A stretch of DNA of 64,000 nucleotides. Origin: Flavobacterium urocaniciphilum (GTDB taxonomy: Bacteria > Bacteroidota > Bacteroidia > Flavobacteriales > Flavobacteriaceae). Location: contig NZ_FOEI01000001.1 in assembly GCF_900110615.1 (NCBI RefSeq), positions 806,001 to 870,000 on the forward strand, in the 5' to 3' direction. The position numbers and the translations under genes were made by a program. Of this stretch, positions 26,631-34,945 are shown one piece after another; position 1 is the stretch's first letter, and each line of letters opens with the position of its first letter. The notes under the pieces were generated by a model that worked only from the letters and a program-made list of their open reading frames with translations, made no database searches and was not told the DNA's origin.

Positions 26631-27239
26631 ATGGAAAATAAAGATTATTTAGAAGATTTAAAAGAAATTAAAAACATGATGAGTAAATCATCAACGTTTT
26701 TATCTTTAAGTGGATTATCTGGTGTGTTAGCAGGCTGTTATGCCTTAATTGGTGCTTTAGTTGCACATTTATTAATTCGTGATAATGATTATATTTATAT
26801 TACATTAGAAAGTAAAACTTTTCAATTTTTATTAATTGATGCATTATGTATTTTACTTGCTTCAACAATCACTGGAATTGTACTTTCACATAATAAAGCT
26901 AAAAAAAATAATGAGAATTTATGGAATGCTACTTCTATAAGATTACTAACCAATTTTATGGTTCCATTAATTACAGGAGCTCTATTAATTCTTTTACTTT
27001 TAAATGAACAAGTTTATGGATTAGTTGCTCCACTATCTTTAATATTTTATGGTTTAGCATGTTTTAATGCAAGCAAATATACTTTTAGAGATGTTCGATT
27101 TTTAGGAATTACTCAAATTATTTTAGGATTAATAGCAGTGAAATTTTCTGGATTTGGATTATATTTTTGGGTTTTAGGGTTTGGATTATGTCATATTTTT
27201 TATGGAGCTATGATGTGGTTTAAATATGAGAGAAAATAA
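26631..27239 (+). CDS. Multi-pass membrane protein of unknown function
   Basis: The 202-residue protein opens with an amphipathic segment (MENKDYLEDLKEIKNMMSKSS) and has about six transmembrane helices. A glycine-rich first helix (LSGLSGVLAGCYALIGALVAHLLI) and a C-terminal pair (GITQIILGLIAVKF, FWVLGFGLCHIFYGAMMWF) stand out. No catalytic motif is visible. In Bacteroidota similar proteins often sit next to small winged-helix regulators, as here, which suggests a stress-response or envelope role; this is inference. Confidence 0.65.
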   Translation: MENKDYLEDLKEIKNMMSKSSTFLSLSGLSGVLAGCYALIGALVAHLLIRDNDYIYITLESKTFQFLLIDALCILLASTITGIVLSHNKAKKNNENLWNATSIRLLTNFMVPLITGALLILLLLNEQVYGLVAPLSLIFYGLACFNASKYTFRDVRFLGITQIILGLIAVKFSGFGLYFWVLGFGLCHIFYGAMMWFKYERK

Positions 27240-27249
27240 TTTTATATCT

Positions 27250-27876
27250 ATGAAAAAAGTAATTCTATTTACAATTACAATTTGTGCAACATTTCTAATT
27301 TCATGTGGAAATACAATTAGTCCGGAAATTCAATTTCAAAACGGAGATGTGATTTTTCAAACTTCAGAATCAGAACAATGTGAAGCCGTAAGAATTGCGA
27401 CAAATTCAAAATTTTCGCATTGTGGTATTATTTTTATTGAAAACGGTAAAACCTATGTCTATGAAGCGGTTCAACCCGTAAAAATTACACCCATTGAAGA
27501 ATGGATTACACACGGAAAAAGTGCAAAATATGCAGTGAAAAGATTAAAGAATTCAGAAAATCAATTAACTACAAATCAAATTAATGCCATGAAAAAATAT
27601 GGTGAAGGAATGTTGAACAAAAATTATGACATTTATTTCAATTGGTCGGATGCTGAAATTTATTGTTCTGAATTAGTATGGAAAATTTATAAAAACGGAG
27701 CGAATATTGAATTATGCAATACTAAAGAACTTAAAGATTTTAATTTAGATAATCCTTTAGTCAAAAAAATAATGTACCAACGATATGGTTCACAAATTCC
27801 GTATCATGAAAAAGTTGTAGCACCATCACAATTACACGATTCTGAATTATTAGAAACGGTTTATGATAATTATTAA
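27250..27876 (+). CDS. YiiX-like (NlpC/P60 superfamily) cysteine hydrolase lipoprotein
   Basis: The ATG at 27250 gives 208 residues starting with a lipobox signal peptide (CATFLISC). An in-frame ATG at 27226 inside the preceding gene is less likely. The mature enzyme shows the YiiX/YebB permuted papain-like pattern: GDVIFQTSESEQCEAVRIAT, then FSHCGIIFIENGKTYVYEA with the catalytic His, and EIYCSELVWKIY with the catalytic Cys. Such enzymes cleave or modify peptides or acyl groups in the periplasm. The substrate is unknown. Confidence 0.8.
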   Translation: MKKVILFTITICATFLISCGNTISPEIQFQNGDVIFQTSESEQCEAVRIATNSKFSHCGIIFIENGKTYVYEAVQPVKITPIEEWITHGKSAKYAVKRLKNSENQLTTNQINAMKKYGEGMLNKNYDIYFNWSDAEIYCSELVWKIYKNGANIELCNTKELKDFNLDNPLVKKIMYQRYGSQIPYHEKVVAPSQLHDSELLETVYDNY

Positions 27877-27884
27877 TATTTTTG
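27877..27884 (+). promoter_or_regulatory. -7 promoter element of the winged-helix regulator
   Basis: TATTTTTG followed by C matches TAnnTTTG. It begins directly after the YiiX stop and is 41 bases upstream of the regulator ATG, so the transcript leader contains the REP-like repeat. Confidence 0.5.
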
Positions 27885-27890
27885 CAAAAC

Positions 27891-27924
27891 TTTAAAATGA
27901 GATTGCTTCGTGCCTCGCAATGAC
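27891..27924. repeat. REP-like dispersed palindromic repeat, copy 2
   Basis: Same 34-base element as 12209-12242 with two differences. It lies in the leader of the winged-helix regulator and includes an ATG (27920) in frame with it, so the ATG at 27926 just after the repeat is the better start. Confidence 0.65.
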
Positions 27925-27925
27925 T

Positions 27926-28222
27926 ATGAAAAACATCATCCAAAATATCAACAAAGCTTTTGATCATAGAATCCGACTTGGAATTATGTCGGTTCTTATG
28001 GTGAATGAGTCTGTCGATTTTAATTCGATGAAAGAATTTCTGGGTGTTACCGATGGAAATTTAGCCAGTCACATTAAAGCATTAGAATCGGATGAATTTA
28101 TCTCTGTAGAAAAACAATTTATTGGAAAAAAACCAAACACCAAATACAGCATCACTCCTATTGGAAAAAAAGCATTCCAGGATCATATTGCTGCATTGGA
28201 AAAATTATTACAATCGAAATAA
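27926..28222 (+). CDS. Winged-helix DNA-binding regulator (HTH_34/ArsR-like)
   Basis: The 98-residue protein is a single winged helix-turn-helix domain: DHRIRLGIMSVLMVNESVDFNSMKEFLGVTDGNLASHIKALESDEFISVEKQFIGKKPNTKYSITPIGKKAFQDHI. The turn and recognition helix are LGVTDGNLASHIKALES, and the wing is IGKKPNTKYSIT. There is no sensor domain. Two operons flanking it carry matching CTTTG/CAAAG operators (26283-26306, 28243-28264), making it the likely regulator of both. The ATG at 27920 would add two residues. Confidence 0.85.
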   Translation: MKNIIQNINKAFDHRIRLGIMSVLMVNESVDFNSMKEFLGVTDGNLASHIKALESDEFISVEKQFIGKKPNTKYSITPIGKKAFQDHIAALEKLLQSK

Positions 28223-28242
28223 CACTATTTTTTTATCCATGC

Positions 28243-28264
28243 ACTTTGAATTTCAAAGTACTTT
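28243..28264 (+). promoter_or_regulatory. CTTTG/CAAAG palindromic operator, copy 2
   Basis: ACTTTGAA-T-TTCAAAGT (28243-28259) is a perfect inverted repeat with eight-base arms, and AAAGTACTTT (28255-28264) overlaps its right arm. It lies 13 bases upstream of the Coq4-like gene and matches the element at 26283-26306. Confidence 0.6.
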
Positions 28265-28276
28265 AAAAATTAAAAT

Positions 28277-28738
28277 ATGAAAGATTTAATCATTGAAACC
28301 CTTTACAAAATCATTAAAGTTCCATATGAATACTTTTTTAAAACAAAAGCAAAAGCATGGAATTTAACCATTGAAGATTACATGAAAAATGACACAAATT
28401 CTTTAGGCTATCAATTAGGTAGTTTCTTATTGAATCATAATTATTCGATACAAGAAAAATTGGAAGAACACGATGTATATCATGTACTTACAAATACAGG
28501 AATAACTGTTTTAAATGAAATAGAAATGCAGTTTTATTTATTAGGAAATGGTAAAAGAAGTCCGTTTGTATTTATTGTTATTTCAACTGGAATTGTATTC
28601 TATCCTTATGAATACAAAAAATTTTATACCGCTTTTAAAAAAGGAAAACAAGCACATCAATTCTATCATTTAGACTTTTCAAAGGTATTACACATGCCAT
28701 TAACTGAAGTTCAATACATCTTTAATATTAAAAACTAA
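28277..28738 (+). CDS. Coq4-like protein
   Basis: The 153-residue protein matches the Coq4 family: it has the zinc-ligand pattern HDxxH-x11-E (HDVYH then Glu 12 residues later, within about residues 71-87), and the conserved GNGKRSPFVF and GKQAHQFYHLDF motifs. In mitochondria Coq4 supports ubiquinone biosynthesis. Bacteroidota make menaquinone, so the role here must differ. It heads a four-gene run with a small membrane protein, DUF1361 and CreD, behind an operator shared with the operon upstream. Confidence 0.78.
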   Translation: MKDLIIETLYKIIKVPYEYFFKTKAKAWNLTIEDYMKNDTNSLGYQLGSFLLNHNYSIQEKLEEHDVYHVLTNTGITVLNEIEMQFYLLGNGKRSPFVFIVISTGIVFYPYEYKKFYTAFKKGKQAHQFYHLDFSKVLHMPLTEVQYIFNIKN

Positions 28739-28743
28739 ATTCT

Positions 28744-29037
28744 ATGAGAACACTAACTGAAATGCATTACCACGACATGAAAACCATTTGTCAATATTGT
28801 GCTGTAATATCCTTTAGTTATATAACAAGTAAATCTGATGGTTTAATAATCCTTGGATTATACTTTACTCTTTTTGCAGCCTTAATAAATTTCTTATTAT
28901 TTGCTATCAATACTATCTGCGCATTTTATTCAAAAACATATTGGAAAAAATACCTGCTTAATTCAGGATTATTACTCTTAAACATACCTGTAGTTCCATT
29001 ATACATTTATTTAGTATTAGAAATATCAGGATTTTAA
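28744..29037 (+). CDS. Small membrane protein of unknown function
   Basis: The 97-residue protein starts five bases after the Coq4-like gene. It has an N-terminal soluble stretch with two His and two Cys (MHYHDMKTICQYC) and two to three hydrophobic helices (GLIILGLYFTLFAALINFLLFAINTICAF, LLNSGLLLLNIPVVPLYIYLVLEI). No family is recognised. The operon context links it with CreD and DUF1361. Confidence 0.62.
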   Translation: MRTLTEMHYHDMKTICQYCAVISFSYITSKSDGLIILGLYFTLFAALINFLLFAINTICAFYSKTYWKKYLLNSGLLLLNIPVVPLYIYLVLEISGF

Positions 29038-29047
29038 ACTATATATT

Positions 29048-29710
29048 ATGAACAGAATCATCTCTATTTACATCTTAAATCGCAAACAAGATACAGCGGT
29101 TTGGCTAACATCATTTGTAGCAATTGCTTTATTATTACTTAGAGTAAAAATTACACATTCCATGTATTTGCTTTTTCTAATTTGGAATCTATTCTTAGCA
29201 ATTATTCCCTATATGCTTTCCACTAGTATTTATGCTAATTTCTTCCATAAAGAGAAAAAAATTCAAAATACTATTTATGTTCTAATTTGGATTTTATTCA
29301 TTCCAAATACCTTTTATATTCTTACTGATTTTACTCATTTACATTTCAAAAACACATTTCAGTTTGGCTTAGATATGCTTATTATTTCAAGTTTTAGTAT
29401 CGCAGGATTTTATATGGGTTTACATTCCTTATTTCATATTCATCAATTAACACTTGCAAAATACGGTAACAAATTGGGGAACTTTTTCATGCTTTCCATT
29501 AGCTTTTTAAGTGCTTTTGGAATATACATGGGTCGTGTACTCCGATTTAATAGTTGGGATATTATTAGCAAACCATTTGAATTGGTTTACACATCGATTT
29601 ATGCGTTTTTTACATACGATACCATCCTTTATACCATACAATTGGGTTCATTAATTCTGATCAGTTATATCTTTTTTTATCATTGGAAACAAAACAATAT
29701 CAATAAATAA
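29048..29710 (+). CDS. DUF1361 family membrane protein
   Basis: The 220-residue protein has about six to seven helices and the two strongest DUF1361 motifs: LIWILFIPNTFYILTDFTHL and GIYMGRVLRFNSWDI. The function is unknown. In other bacteria the family is often found beside envelope-stress genes. Here it precedes creD by 31 bases. Confidence 0.85.
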   Translation: MNRIISIYILNRKQDTAVWLTSFVAIALLLLRVKITHSMYLLFLIWNLFLAIIPYMLSTSIYANFFHKEKKIQNTIYVLIWILFIPNTFYILTDFTHLHFKNTFQFGLDMLIISSFSIAGFYMGLHSLFHIHQLTLAKYGNKLGNFFMLSISFLSAFGIYMGRVLRFNSWDIISKPFELVYTSIYAFFTYDTILYTIQLGSLILISYIFFYHWKQNNINK

Positions 29711-29741
29711 TCATTAATCAATTAACTTAAAATTAAACATC

Positions 29742-31043
29742 ATGGAAATCAACATTAAAACACCAGAACAAACAGAAAACAAATCGTTTTTTCAATCTTC
29801 TACAGCCAAAATGATGATGGTTGGAATTCTAACATTAGTATTATTAATCCCGCTTTTCTTCGTTCAAGATTTAATTACCGAGCGAAGCATCAGACAAAAA
29901 GAAGTCGTTAGTGAAACAACATCAAAATGGGGCGGTTCCGTGTATGTTTACGGTCCGATTTTAAAAATTCCTTATAAAAATCCCGTTTCAGGAAGATCAG
30001 ATTTTGCGTATTTCTTTCCAGATGAATTGAAAAATACAGTTTCTGCAAAAATGGAAAAACCATTAGAACGTGGCATTTTCAAATCGAATGTATTTTCAAC
30101 TAAAATGAATTTTACAGGTTCTTATTCTAAACCAAATTTTCAAATAAGAAATATTCCAAATGAAAATGTATATTGGAATCAAGCTAAAATCATCATCAGA
30201 ACTACCAATTTGAAAAGCTTAAAAGATGAAGTTAAAATCAATTTTGGAAGTCAAAGTTTTAAATTCGAACCAGGAAATTCAGAAGAAAAAGACAGTACAC
30301 AAACTTTAGAATCAACTACTTTCGATTATAATTCTATTGCTAATTCAAGATATTTTACTTTTGATATTTCTTTCAACGGAAGCAAACAAATTAAAATTGT
30401 ACCTATTGGAAAAACAACTGATTGCAAAATGACATCTGATTGGAATTCTCCAAATTTCAATGGCAACTTCTCTCCTATTTCTCGTGAAGTTACCAAAAAT
30501 GGATTTATAGCCAATTGGAAGATTTTACATTTCAACAGACCATTTGCACAACAGTACTTCGAATCGTTACCAGAATTATCGAACTATGCTTTTGCAACAG
30601 ATTTTATCACTCCAGTTGACGAATACCAACAAAATGAACGCGCTAGTAAATATGGATTTTTAGTTATTGGATTAACGTTTTTGATTTTCTTTTTAATTCA
30701 ATCGATCAGTAAAATCAACATTCATATTTTTCAATACTCAATGATTGGAATTGCGTTAGTAATGTTTTACACTTTATTGATTTCAATTACCGAACACAGT
30801 AGTTTTTCACTAGCTTATATAATTGCAGCCATAGCCGTAATTGCCTTGATTTCTTTGTATTCGATTTCCATTTTGAAGAATAAGAAATTCCCAGCTTTTA
30901 TTGCTATTTCATTGAGTGTATTATATTCATTTATCTATGTAATTATTCAATTAGAAGACTATGCTTTATTAGTAGGAAGTATCGGATTGTTTGCCATTTT
31001 AGCTGCTGTAATGTACTTTTCTAGAAAGATTGATTGGAAGTAA
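29742..31043 (+). CDS. creD: Inner-membrane protein CreD
   Basis: The 433-residue protein matches CreD: an N-terminal helix (MMMVGILTLVLLIPLFFVQDLITERSIRQKEVVSE), a large periplasmic beta-rich domain (about 50-300) containing WGGSVYVYGPILKIPY and the HFNRPFAQQY/FATDFITPVDEYQQNERASKYG signature, and five C-terminal helices. In Enterobacteria and Stenotrophomonas creD belongs to the CreBC regulon and affects envelope integrity. Here no CreBC is nearby, and control by the small winged-helix protein is likely. Confidence 0.9.
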   Translation: MEINIKTPEQTENKSFFQSSTAKMMMVGILTLVLLIPLFFVQDLITERSIRQKEVVSETTSKWGGSVYVYGPILKIPYKNPVSGRSDFAYFFPDELKNTVSAKMEKPLERGIFKSNVFSTKMNFTGSYSKPNFQIRNIPNENVYWNQAKIIIRTTNLKSLKDEVKINFGSQSFKFEPGNSEEKDSTQTLESTTFDYNSIANSRYFTFDISFNGSKQIKIVPIGKTTDCKMTSDWNSPNFNGNFSPISREVTKNGFIANWKILHFNRPFAQQYFESLPELSNYAFATDFITPVDEYQQNERASKYGFLVIGLTFLIFFLIQSISKINIHIFQYSMIGIALVMFYTLLISITEHSSFSLAYIIAAIAVIALISLYSISILKNKKFPAFIAISLSVLYSFIYVIIQLEDYALLVGSIGLFAILAAVMYFSRKIDWK

Positions 31044-31049
31044 AATAAA

Positions 31050-31083
31050 AAACCTGACAGATTTAATTATCTGTCAGGTTTAA
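31050..31083. terminator. Bidirectional terminator after creD
   Basis: AAACCTGACAGAT pairs with ATCTGTCAGGTTT around TTAATT, flanked by A-rich and T-rich tracts. It serves creD and the convergent transporter gene. Confidence 0.85.
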
Positions 31084-31108
31084 TTTATAAACTGTTATAA
31101 ACAACTAA

Positions 31109-32767
31109 TTAATGACTTCCTTCAGCCTCAATTGTATCTACATCAATATTTTGTTTTTTCAGAATTCCTTTCACCAAAATAGCAAATAAAGTTAAGTATG
31201 CAAAACAAACAACGGCTACAATATACGATTGGTGAATTCCAATGATATCTGATAATTTTCCTTGAATTGGAGGAATAATTCCACCACCTAAAATCATCAT
31301 AATTAAAAAGGCTGAACCTTGAGAAGTATATTTTCCTAAACCAATAATAGATAAACTAAAAATAGCTGGCCACATGATACTACAGGCTAATCCACCAGCT
31401 AAAAACGCATAAATTGCCATTGTTCCTGATGAAAACAAACCAATTAACATGGCTAACATTCCGAAACTTCCAAAAATCATTAATGTTCTTGCTGGTTTAT
31501 CTTTACTTAAGAAGAAAGCTGCGATTTGAACTAAAATACAAATTACATAAAAATAAAGAGGTTGCATATCTTTTCCAGAGATAATATTTACACCTAAAAT
31601 TACTCCAAAAGCAAGTAATGGAATGATTATTAAAGCTAATGTTTTCTTTATTCCTTCTAAATGAAATACTGAAATTGCACCAGCCCAACGACCAATCATT
31701 AAACTTCCCCAATACATTGAAACATAAGGCGCAATATCTGAAGATTGCATACTTCCGAATTCTTTCAATTTTAATAATTCTCCTAAATTACTTCCAATAG
31801 CAACTTCTACTCCAACATACACAAAAATAGCCAACATCCCTAAAACCAATTGAGGATATTGCATTGCTCCCCAACCATTTACATTTTTCTTAGCTGATAA
31901 ATAAGAATATAAAATTCCACCTAAAACAACTACTAAAGCGCCTGAAAGCCATAGCATTCTATAATGTTCTAAATCTGACATTTCAGAAGCACTAAAACTT
32001 GCTGTATCTAATTGATATGTTTTAAAAATTGGCACAAAACAAGCAGCTAATAAAACTGTCATAATTACTAAAGTTCTTAGCGCTTTATTAGCTTTTTCCA
32101 TTGGTTCATTAGCTAAACCAGCAGGAACTTTTTTAGAAAAATAGAATAAAGCAGCTGAAGCAATAAAAAGTAATCCAACTCCTAAATATAAAATGACAAC
32201 TTTATCTAATGGTAAGCTTTGAATTTGCTCTTCAGAAACCGCTTTTGCACTTCCAAATAAAGCAAAAGCAACTAAAATTGGACCAATTGTAGTTCCTAAT
32301 GAATTAATTCCACCTCCTAAATTTACTCTATCTGCTCCTGTTTTAGGGTTTCCTAACAAAATAGCAAAAGGATTAGCAGCGGTTTGTTGCAATGAAAAAC
32401 CTAAGGCTACAATAAATAATCCGACTAACATTCCGGCATAAATACTTGCTTCAACGGCAATAATCATGGCACCTGCACCTAAAGCAGAAAATAATAATCC
32501 GTAAACAATACTCTTTTTGTATCCCCAAGTACCTACAATATCTTTACCAGTGCTATTTCCCATAGCAAATAATAATAATGCTCCAATATAATAAGCAGTA
32601 TAAAAGGCAAAATCAATTAATTGGGATTGAAATTGATCTAATTCAAAATAACTTTTACAAAATGGAATAAAAATACTGTTACCAGCTGCGATAAATCCCC
32701 AAAAGAAAAACACCGTAATTAGTGTATATAATGCAGGATAATTAGTTTGATTTTGGTTTGAATTCAT
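31109..32767 (-). CDS. Sugar MFS transporter, FucP/GluP family
   Basis: The 552-residue protein has 12 or more transmembrane helices with a long central region. FucP-type hallmarks include [19 protein letters not shown] in helix 1, [16 protein letters not shown], and [21 protein letters not shown] in helix 4, with the proton-coupled Asp/Asn region. The C half has [14 protein letters not shown] and the terminal motif [14 protein letters not shown]. It probably imports hexoses by proton symport. The protein is longer than E. coli FucP because of an inserted pair of helices around residues 225-300. Confidence 0.88.
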   Translation of the reverse strand: MNSNQNQTNYPALYTLITVFFFWGFIAAGNSIFIPFCKSYFELDQFQSQLIDFAFYTAYYIGALLLFAMGNSTGKDIVGTWGYKKSIVYGLLFSALGAGAMIIAVEASIYAGMLVGLFIVALGFSLQQTAANPFAILLGNPKTGADRVNLGGGINSLGTTIGPILVAFALFGSAKAVSEEQIQSLPLDKVVILYLGVGLLFIASAALFYFSKKVPAGLANEPMEKANKALRTLVIMTVLLAACFVPIFKTYQLDTASFSASEMSDLEHYRMLWLSGALVVVLGGILYSYLSAKKNVNGWGAMQYPQLVLGMLAIFVYVGVEVAIGSNLGELLKLKEFGSMQSSDIAPYVSMYWGSLMIGRWAGAISVFHLEGIKKTLALIIIPLLAFGVILGVNIISGKDMQPLYFYVICILVQIAAFFLSKDKPARTLMIFGSFGMLAMLIGLFSSGTMAIYAFLAGGLACSIMWPAIFSLSIIGLGKYTSQGSAFLIMMILGGGIIPPIQGKLSDIIGIHQSYIVAVVCFAYLTLFAILVKGILKKQNIDVDTIEAEGSH

Positions 32768-32888
32768 AATTTAGTTTGGTTAGTAGTTTAGTTTTTTATT
32801 AGTTAATTGCTAAATAACAAAAATTTGAGGAATTATAAATGAAAATGAATTTAAAATATCTACATTTTATAAACATTTAAAATCAAAA

Positions 32889-32932
32889 AAAATACCTTCA
32901 AAACAGTACATTTTGAAGGTATTTTTATTTCG
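32889..32932 (-). terminator. Terminator of the saccharopine dehydrogenase-like gene
   Basis: On the minus strand AAATACCTTCAAAA pairs with TTTTGAAGGTATTT around an eight-base loop and continues into a run of T. Confidence 0.85.
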
Positions 32933-32941
32933 TATTTTTTT

Positions 32942-34144
32942 TTAGTTTCCGTCTACGTAATTCTGTAAATAAGCAAATCTTGGTGTAAGTTTACCGTTTT
33001 CTGTAATTTTTGCTCGAGCTAAAACACCATTTGCATCATTATTGAAAAAGGCTGGCACAACATGTTGTAAAAACATTTCTCCAAAACCTTCACTAGCATC
33101 TTTTGGTAATTCACAAGGTAAATTATCCACTGCCATTACAACAATAGCTCCTGGATGAAAAACATCTACTTCTTTATGTTCACCAGGTAAATAACCATAA
33201 AGAGGTTCGGCAATAGTACTCGCTCTTAAAGTTGAAGCAATTGGACCATCAATATCACATGAAACATCTGCAATTACTTTTATTTTGCATTTTGGAGAAG
33301 CTAACATTTCTTTTGATAAAATTATTGGCGCGCCATTACCATAAAAATGACCTGCAATAAATATATCTGAAACTTCTGCAAAACGTTCAAAGTTTGAATT
33401 ATAATTTTGAGGATTTGCATAAAAATCTTTCTTATCAAAAGCTAATCCGTCTTTATGAATATTATAATCCTGAACATCAATCATTGTATAAACTGGATAC
33501 GTATAAGTTGTTGAAAGAAAATCATTTACTGATACTTCTTTTACTTTCATACCATCGAGCATTTCCTTTGCTCCCATTGCGACTTTACCTTTTCCAGATA
33601 AAACAATTTTAATAGGTGGCATGAAAGGCTTTTTCAGTTGTGAAATTAATTCTTGTTGATTGTGTAAAGTTTCTGCTTTTGGTAAATTGAATATTTCAAA
33701 TTTTAAACCGAAAGCTCTAAAACCATTATATGCTCCAACAATTCCAGCATAACGTCCAAAACCAATTAAACGAGTATTATTTTCGTTAACTACTGTTTCA
33801 TGATCGTATAATTCAATATTTTTATCAAGGCAAGCTTTAAGTAAATTTCTATTATAGGCTTGTTTTTTTATAGTATGAGAAAAGAAAAAATATTTTTTAT
33901 TTGGTATTAAATTATCAATAGGCACTTCTTTTACTCCTAAAAGTACATCACAATCGTTTAAATTATCAACAATTTCAAATCCTTTTTCTTTATATTCCTC
34001 ATCTTTAAAAACTCGAATATCTGAAGATTCTACCAAAATTTCAACACTTGGAAATTGATTTTTAAAATCCAAAAGCTCTGAAGGTGAGAACACTACTCTT
34101 CTGTCGGGTGGGTTTTTTCTTTCTTTTATTAGTCCGAATTTCAT
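32942..34144 (-). CDS. Saccharopine dehydrogenase (L-lysine-forming, LYS1)-like NAD(P) oxidoreductase
   Basis: The ATG at 34144 gives 400 residues; the upstream ATG at 34168 adds eight. The protein belongs to the AlaDh/PNT N-terminal plus C-terminal domain family: FGLIKERKNPPDRRVVFSP, RLIGFGRYAGIVGAYNGFRAFG, KIVLSGKGKVAMGA (dinucleotide fold, about 178-192), VIADVSCDIDGPIAST, and VDNLPCELPKDASEGFGE. The last three align better with fungal LYS1-type saccharopine dehydrogenase than with alanine dehydrogenase. The metabolic role is uncertain; lysine degradation is more likely than synthesis. The -7 element is at 34176-34183. Confidence 0.78.
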   Translation of the reverse strand: MKFGLIKERKNPPDRRVVFSPSELLDFKNQFPSVEILVESSDIRVFKDEEYKEKGFEIVDNLNDCDVLLGVKEVPIDNLIPNKKYFFFSHTIKKQAYNRNLLKACLDKNIELYDHETVVNENNTRLIGFGRYAGIVGAYNGFRAFGLKFEIFNLPKAETLHNQQELISQLKKPFMPPIKIVLSGKGKVAMGAKEMLDGMKVKEVSVNDFLSTTYTYPVYTMIDVQDYNIHKDGLAFDKKDFYANPQNYNSNFERFAEVSDIFIAGHFYGNGAPIILSKEMLASPKCKIKVIADVSCDIDGPIASTLRASTIAEPLYGYLPGEHKEVDVFHPGAIVVMAVDNLPCELPKDASEGFGEMFLQHVVPAFFNNDANGVLARAKITENGKLTPRFAYLQNYVDGN

Positions 34145-34175
34145 GTTTTTAAAACAATTATTGTGCATTAATTTA

Positions 34176-34183
34176 CAAATATA
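34176..34183 (-). promoter_or_regulatory. -7 promoter element of the saccharopine dehydrogenase-like gene
   Basis: The minus strand reads TATATTTG, a full TAnnTTTG match 31 bases upstream of the preferred ATG. Confidence 0.55.
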
Positions 34184-34299
34184 ACATTTTTGATTTTGAG
34201 TTGAAAGCTTTTTTCATTGAAATATTTGTATTATTTTTGGCAACACTTTTGTTGTAAACCTTTAGTATACTTAGTATATTAGTAATCAACAAATTAAAT

Positions 34300-34695
34300 G
34301 GGGTCGACTGGTTTTGACAGCGAGTGGCATTGGTTAGTAAGCATGTCGAGCATTGTATTTTTGGCTCGTAAATATCAAGGATACGAACTTTTAAACGGCG
34401 AAAATAATTACGCTTTAGCTGCATAATCTGAATTATAGTAAGATACGCCTAGTTCCAACAAGGTTGGAAAGCTAGATTCTCCTCAAAAGCCTTGGTTTAT
34501 GGCGGTTGATTCAGGAGAACCGTAAAAGTAAACCTAGGAATGGTAAAGCTTTAAATCCATTCTGACAATTATAAAGCTAAGCAAAGAGTGGCGGTTTTGG
34601 GCCAAGCTTTTTGTCGAAAATTTAATCCGAAACTAAACATGTAGAAAGCTTTTTGATGGCTTGTTTGGACGAGAGTTCGATTCTCTCCGACTCCA
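34300..34695 (+). ncRNA. ssrA: Transfer-messenger RNA (tmRNA)
   Basis: The 5' end GGGGTCGACTGG and the 3' end CGACTCC form the tRNA-like acceptor stem, and GTTCGATTC is the T-loop. The tag-coding segment at 34397-34426 reads GENNYALAA then TAA, the typical Flavobacteriia tag. Pseudoknot-forming segments follow. The 3' CCA is not encoded (CTCCACAAA). tmRNA rescues stalled ribosomes and tags products for ClpXP. The 3' 22 bases belong to a 30-bp direct repeat that recurs at 57486, so ssrA is the integration site of the island downstream. Confidence 0.97.
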
Positions 34696-34703
34696 CAAAA
34701 AAC
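34674..34703 (+). repeat. attL-like direct repeat: tmRNA T-loop, acceptor stem and flank
   Basis: These 30 bases, from AGTTCGATTC through GACTCCAC and six A to C, are identical to 57486-57515. The bases just before and after differ between the copies. They cover the T-loop and 3' acceptor arm, the classic attachment core for tyrosine integrases at tmRNA genes. Confidence 0.85.
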
Positions 34704-34721
34704 ATTGATTATCAATGTTTT
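34700..34721 (+). terminator. Replacement terminator of ssrA supplied by the island end
   Basis: AAACATTGAT and ATCAATGTTT form an inverted repeat directly after the tmRNA 3' end, followed by TTAC. The T-run is weak. It differs from the hairpin after the right repeat, as expected if the island brought its own sequence. Confidence 0.5.
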
Positions 34722-34727
34722 ACAAAA

Positions 34728-34767
34728 TTTACACCCAATTTTACACCCAGTTATGTAAGATTGGGTG
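34728..34767. repeat. TTTACACCCA direct and inverted repeats next to the left island end
   Basis: TTTACACCCA occurs at 34728-34737 and 34740-34749, twelve bases apart, and its core returns inverted as TGGGTG at 34762-34767. Short direct repeats beside an attachment core resemble integrase arm-type sites. This is inference. Confidence 0.45.
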
Positions 34768-34828
34768 ATTTTTATTTTAGCAAATTTTAAAAATCTTTTT
34801 AATTAAATAATGTTAAAAAAACAACCAC

Positions 34829-34893
34829 TTATTACGTCAAAAAAAACAGTTGTTACTTCAAAAACCTTTATGTTTATTTTAAAAGTAAATTTA
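34829..34893 (+). promoter_or_regulatory. Island promoter 1: 21-bp spaced direct repeats plus -7 element
   Basis: TTATTAC (34829-34835) and TTGTTAC (34850-34856) lie exactly 21 bases apart, within longer similar blocks (TTRTTACKTCAAAA). TAAATTTA, one base from TAnnTTTG, begins at 34886, 29 bases after the second half-site. It drives the gene at 34946. Confidence 0.6.
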
Positions 34894-34945
34894 TACATAA
34901 CTAACTGTATATTAATTATTTATTTTTAACTAAAATATAAAAGTC

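Noticed and set aside
34173..34424. 83-residue minus-strand open frame
   Set aside because: It lies antisense to the tmRNA and across the saccharopine dehydrogenase promoter; composition is non-protein-like.
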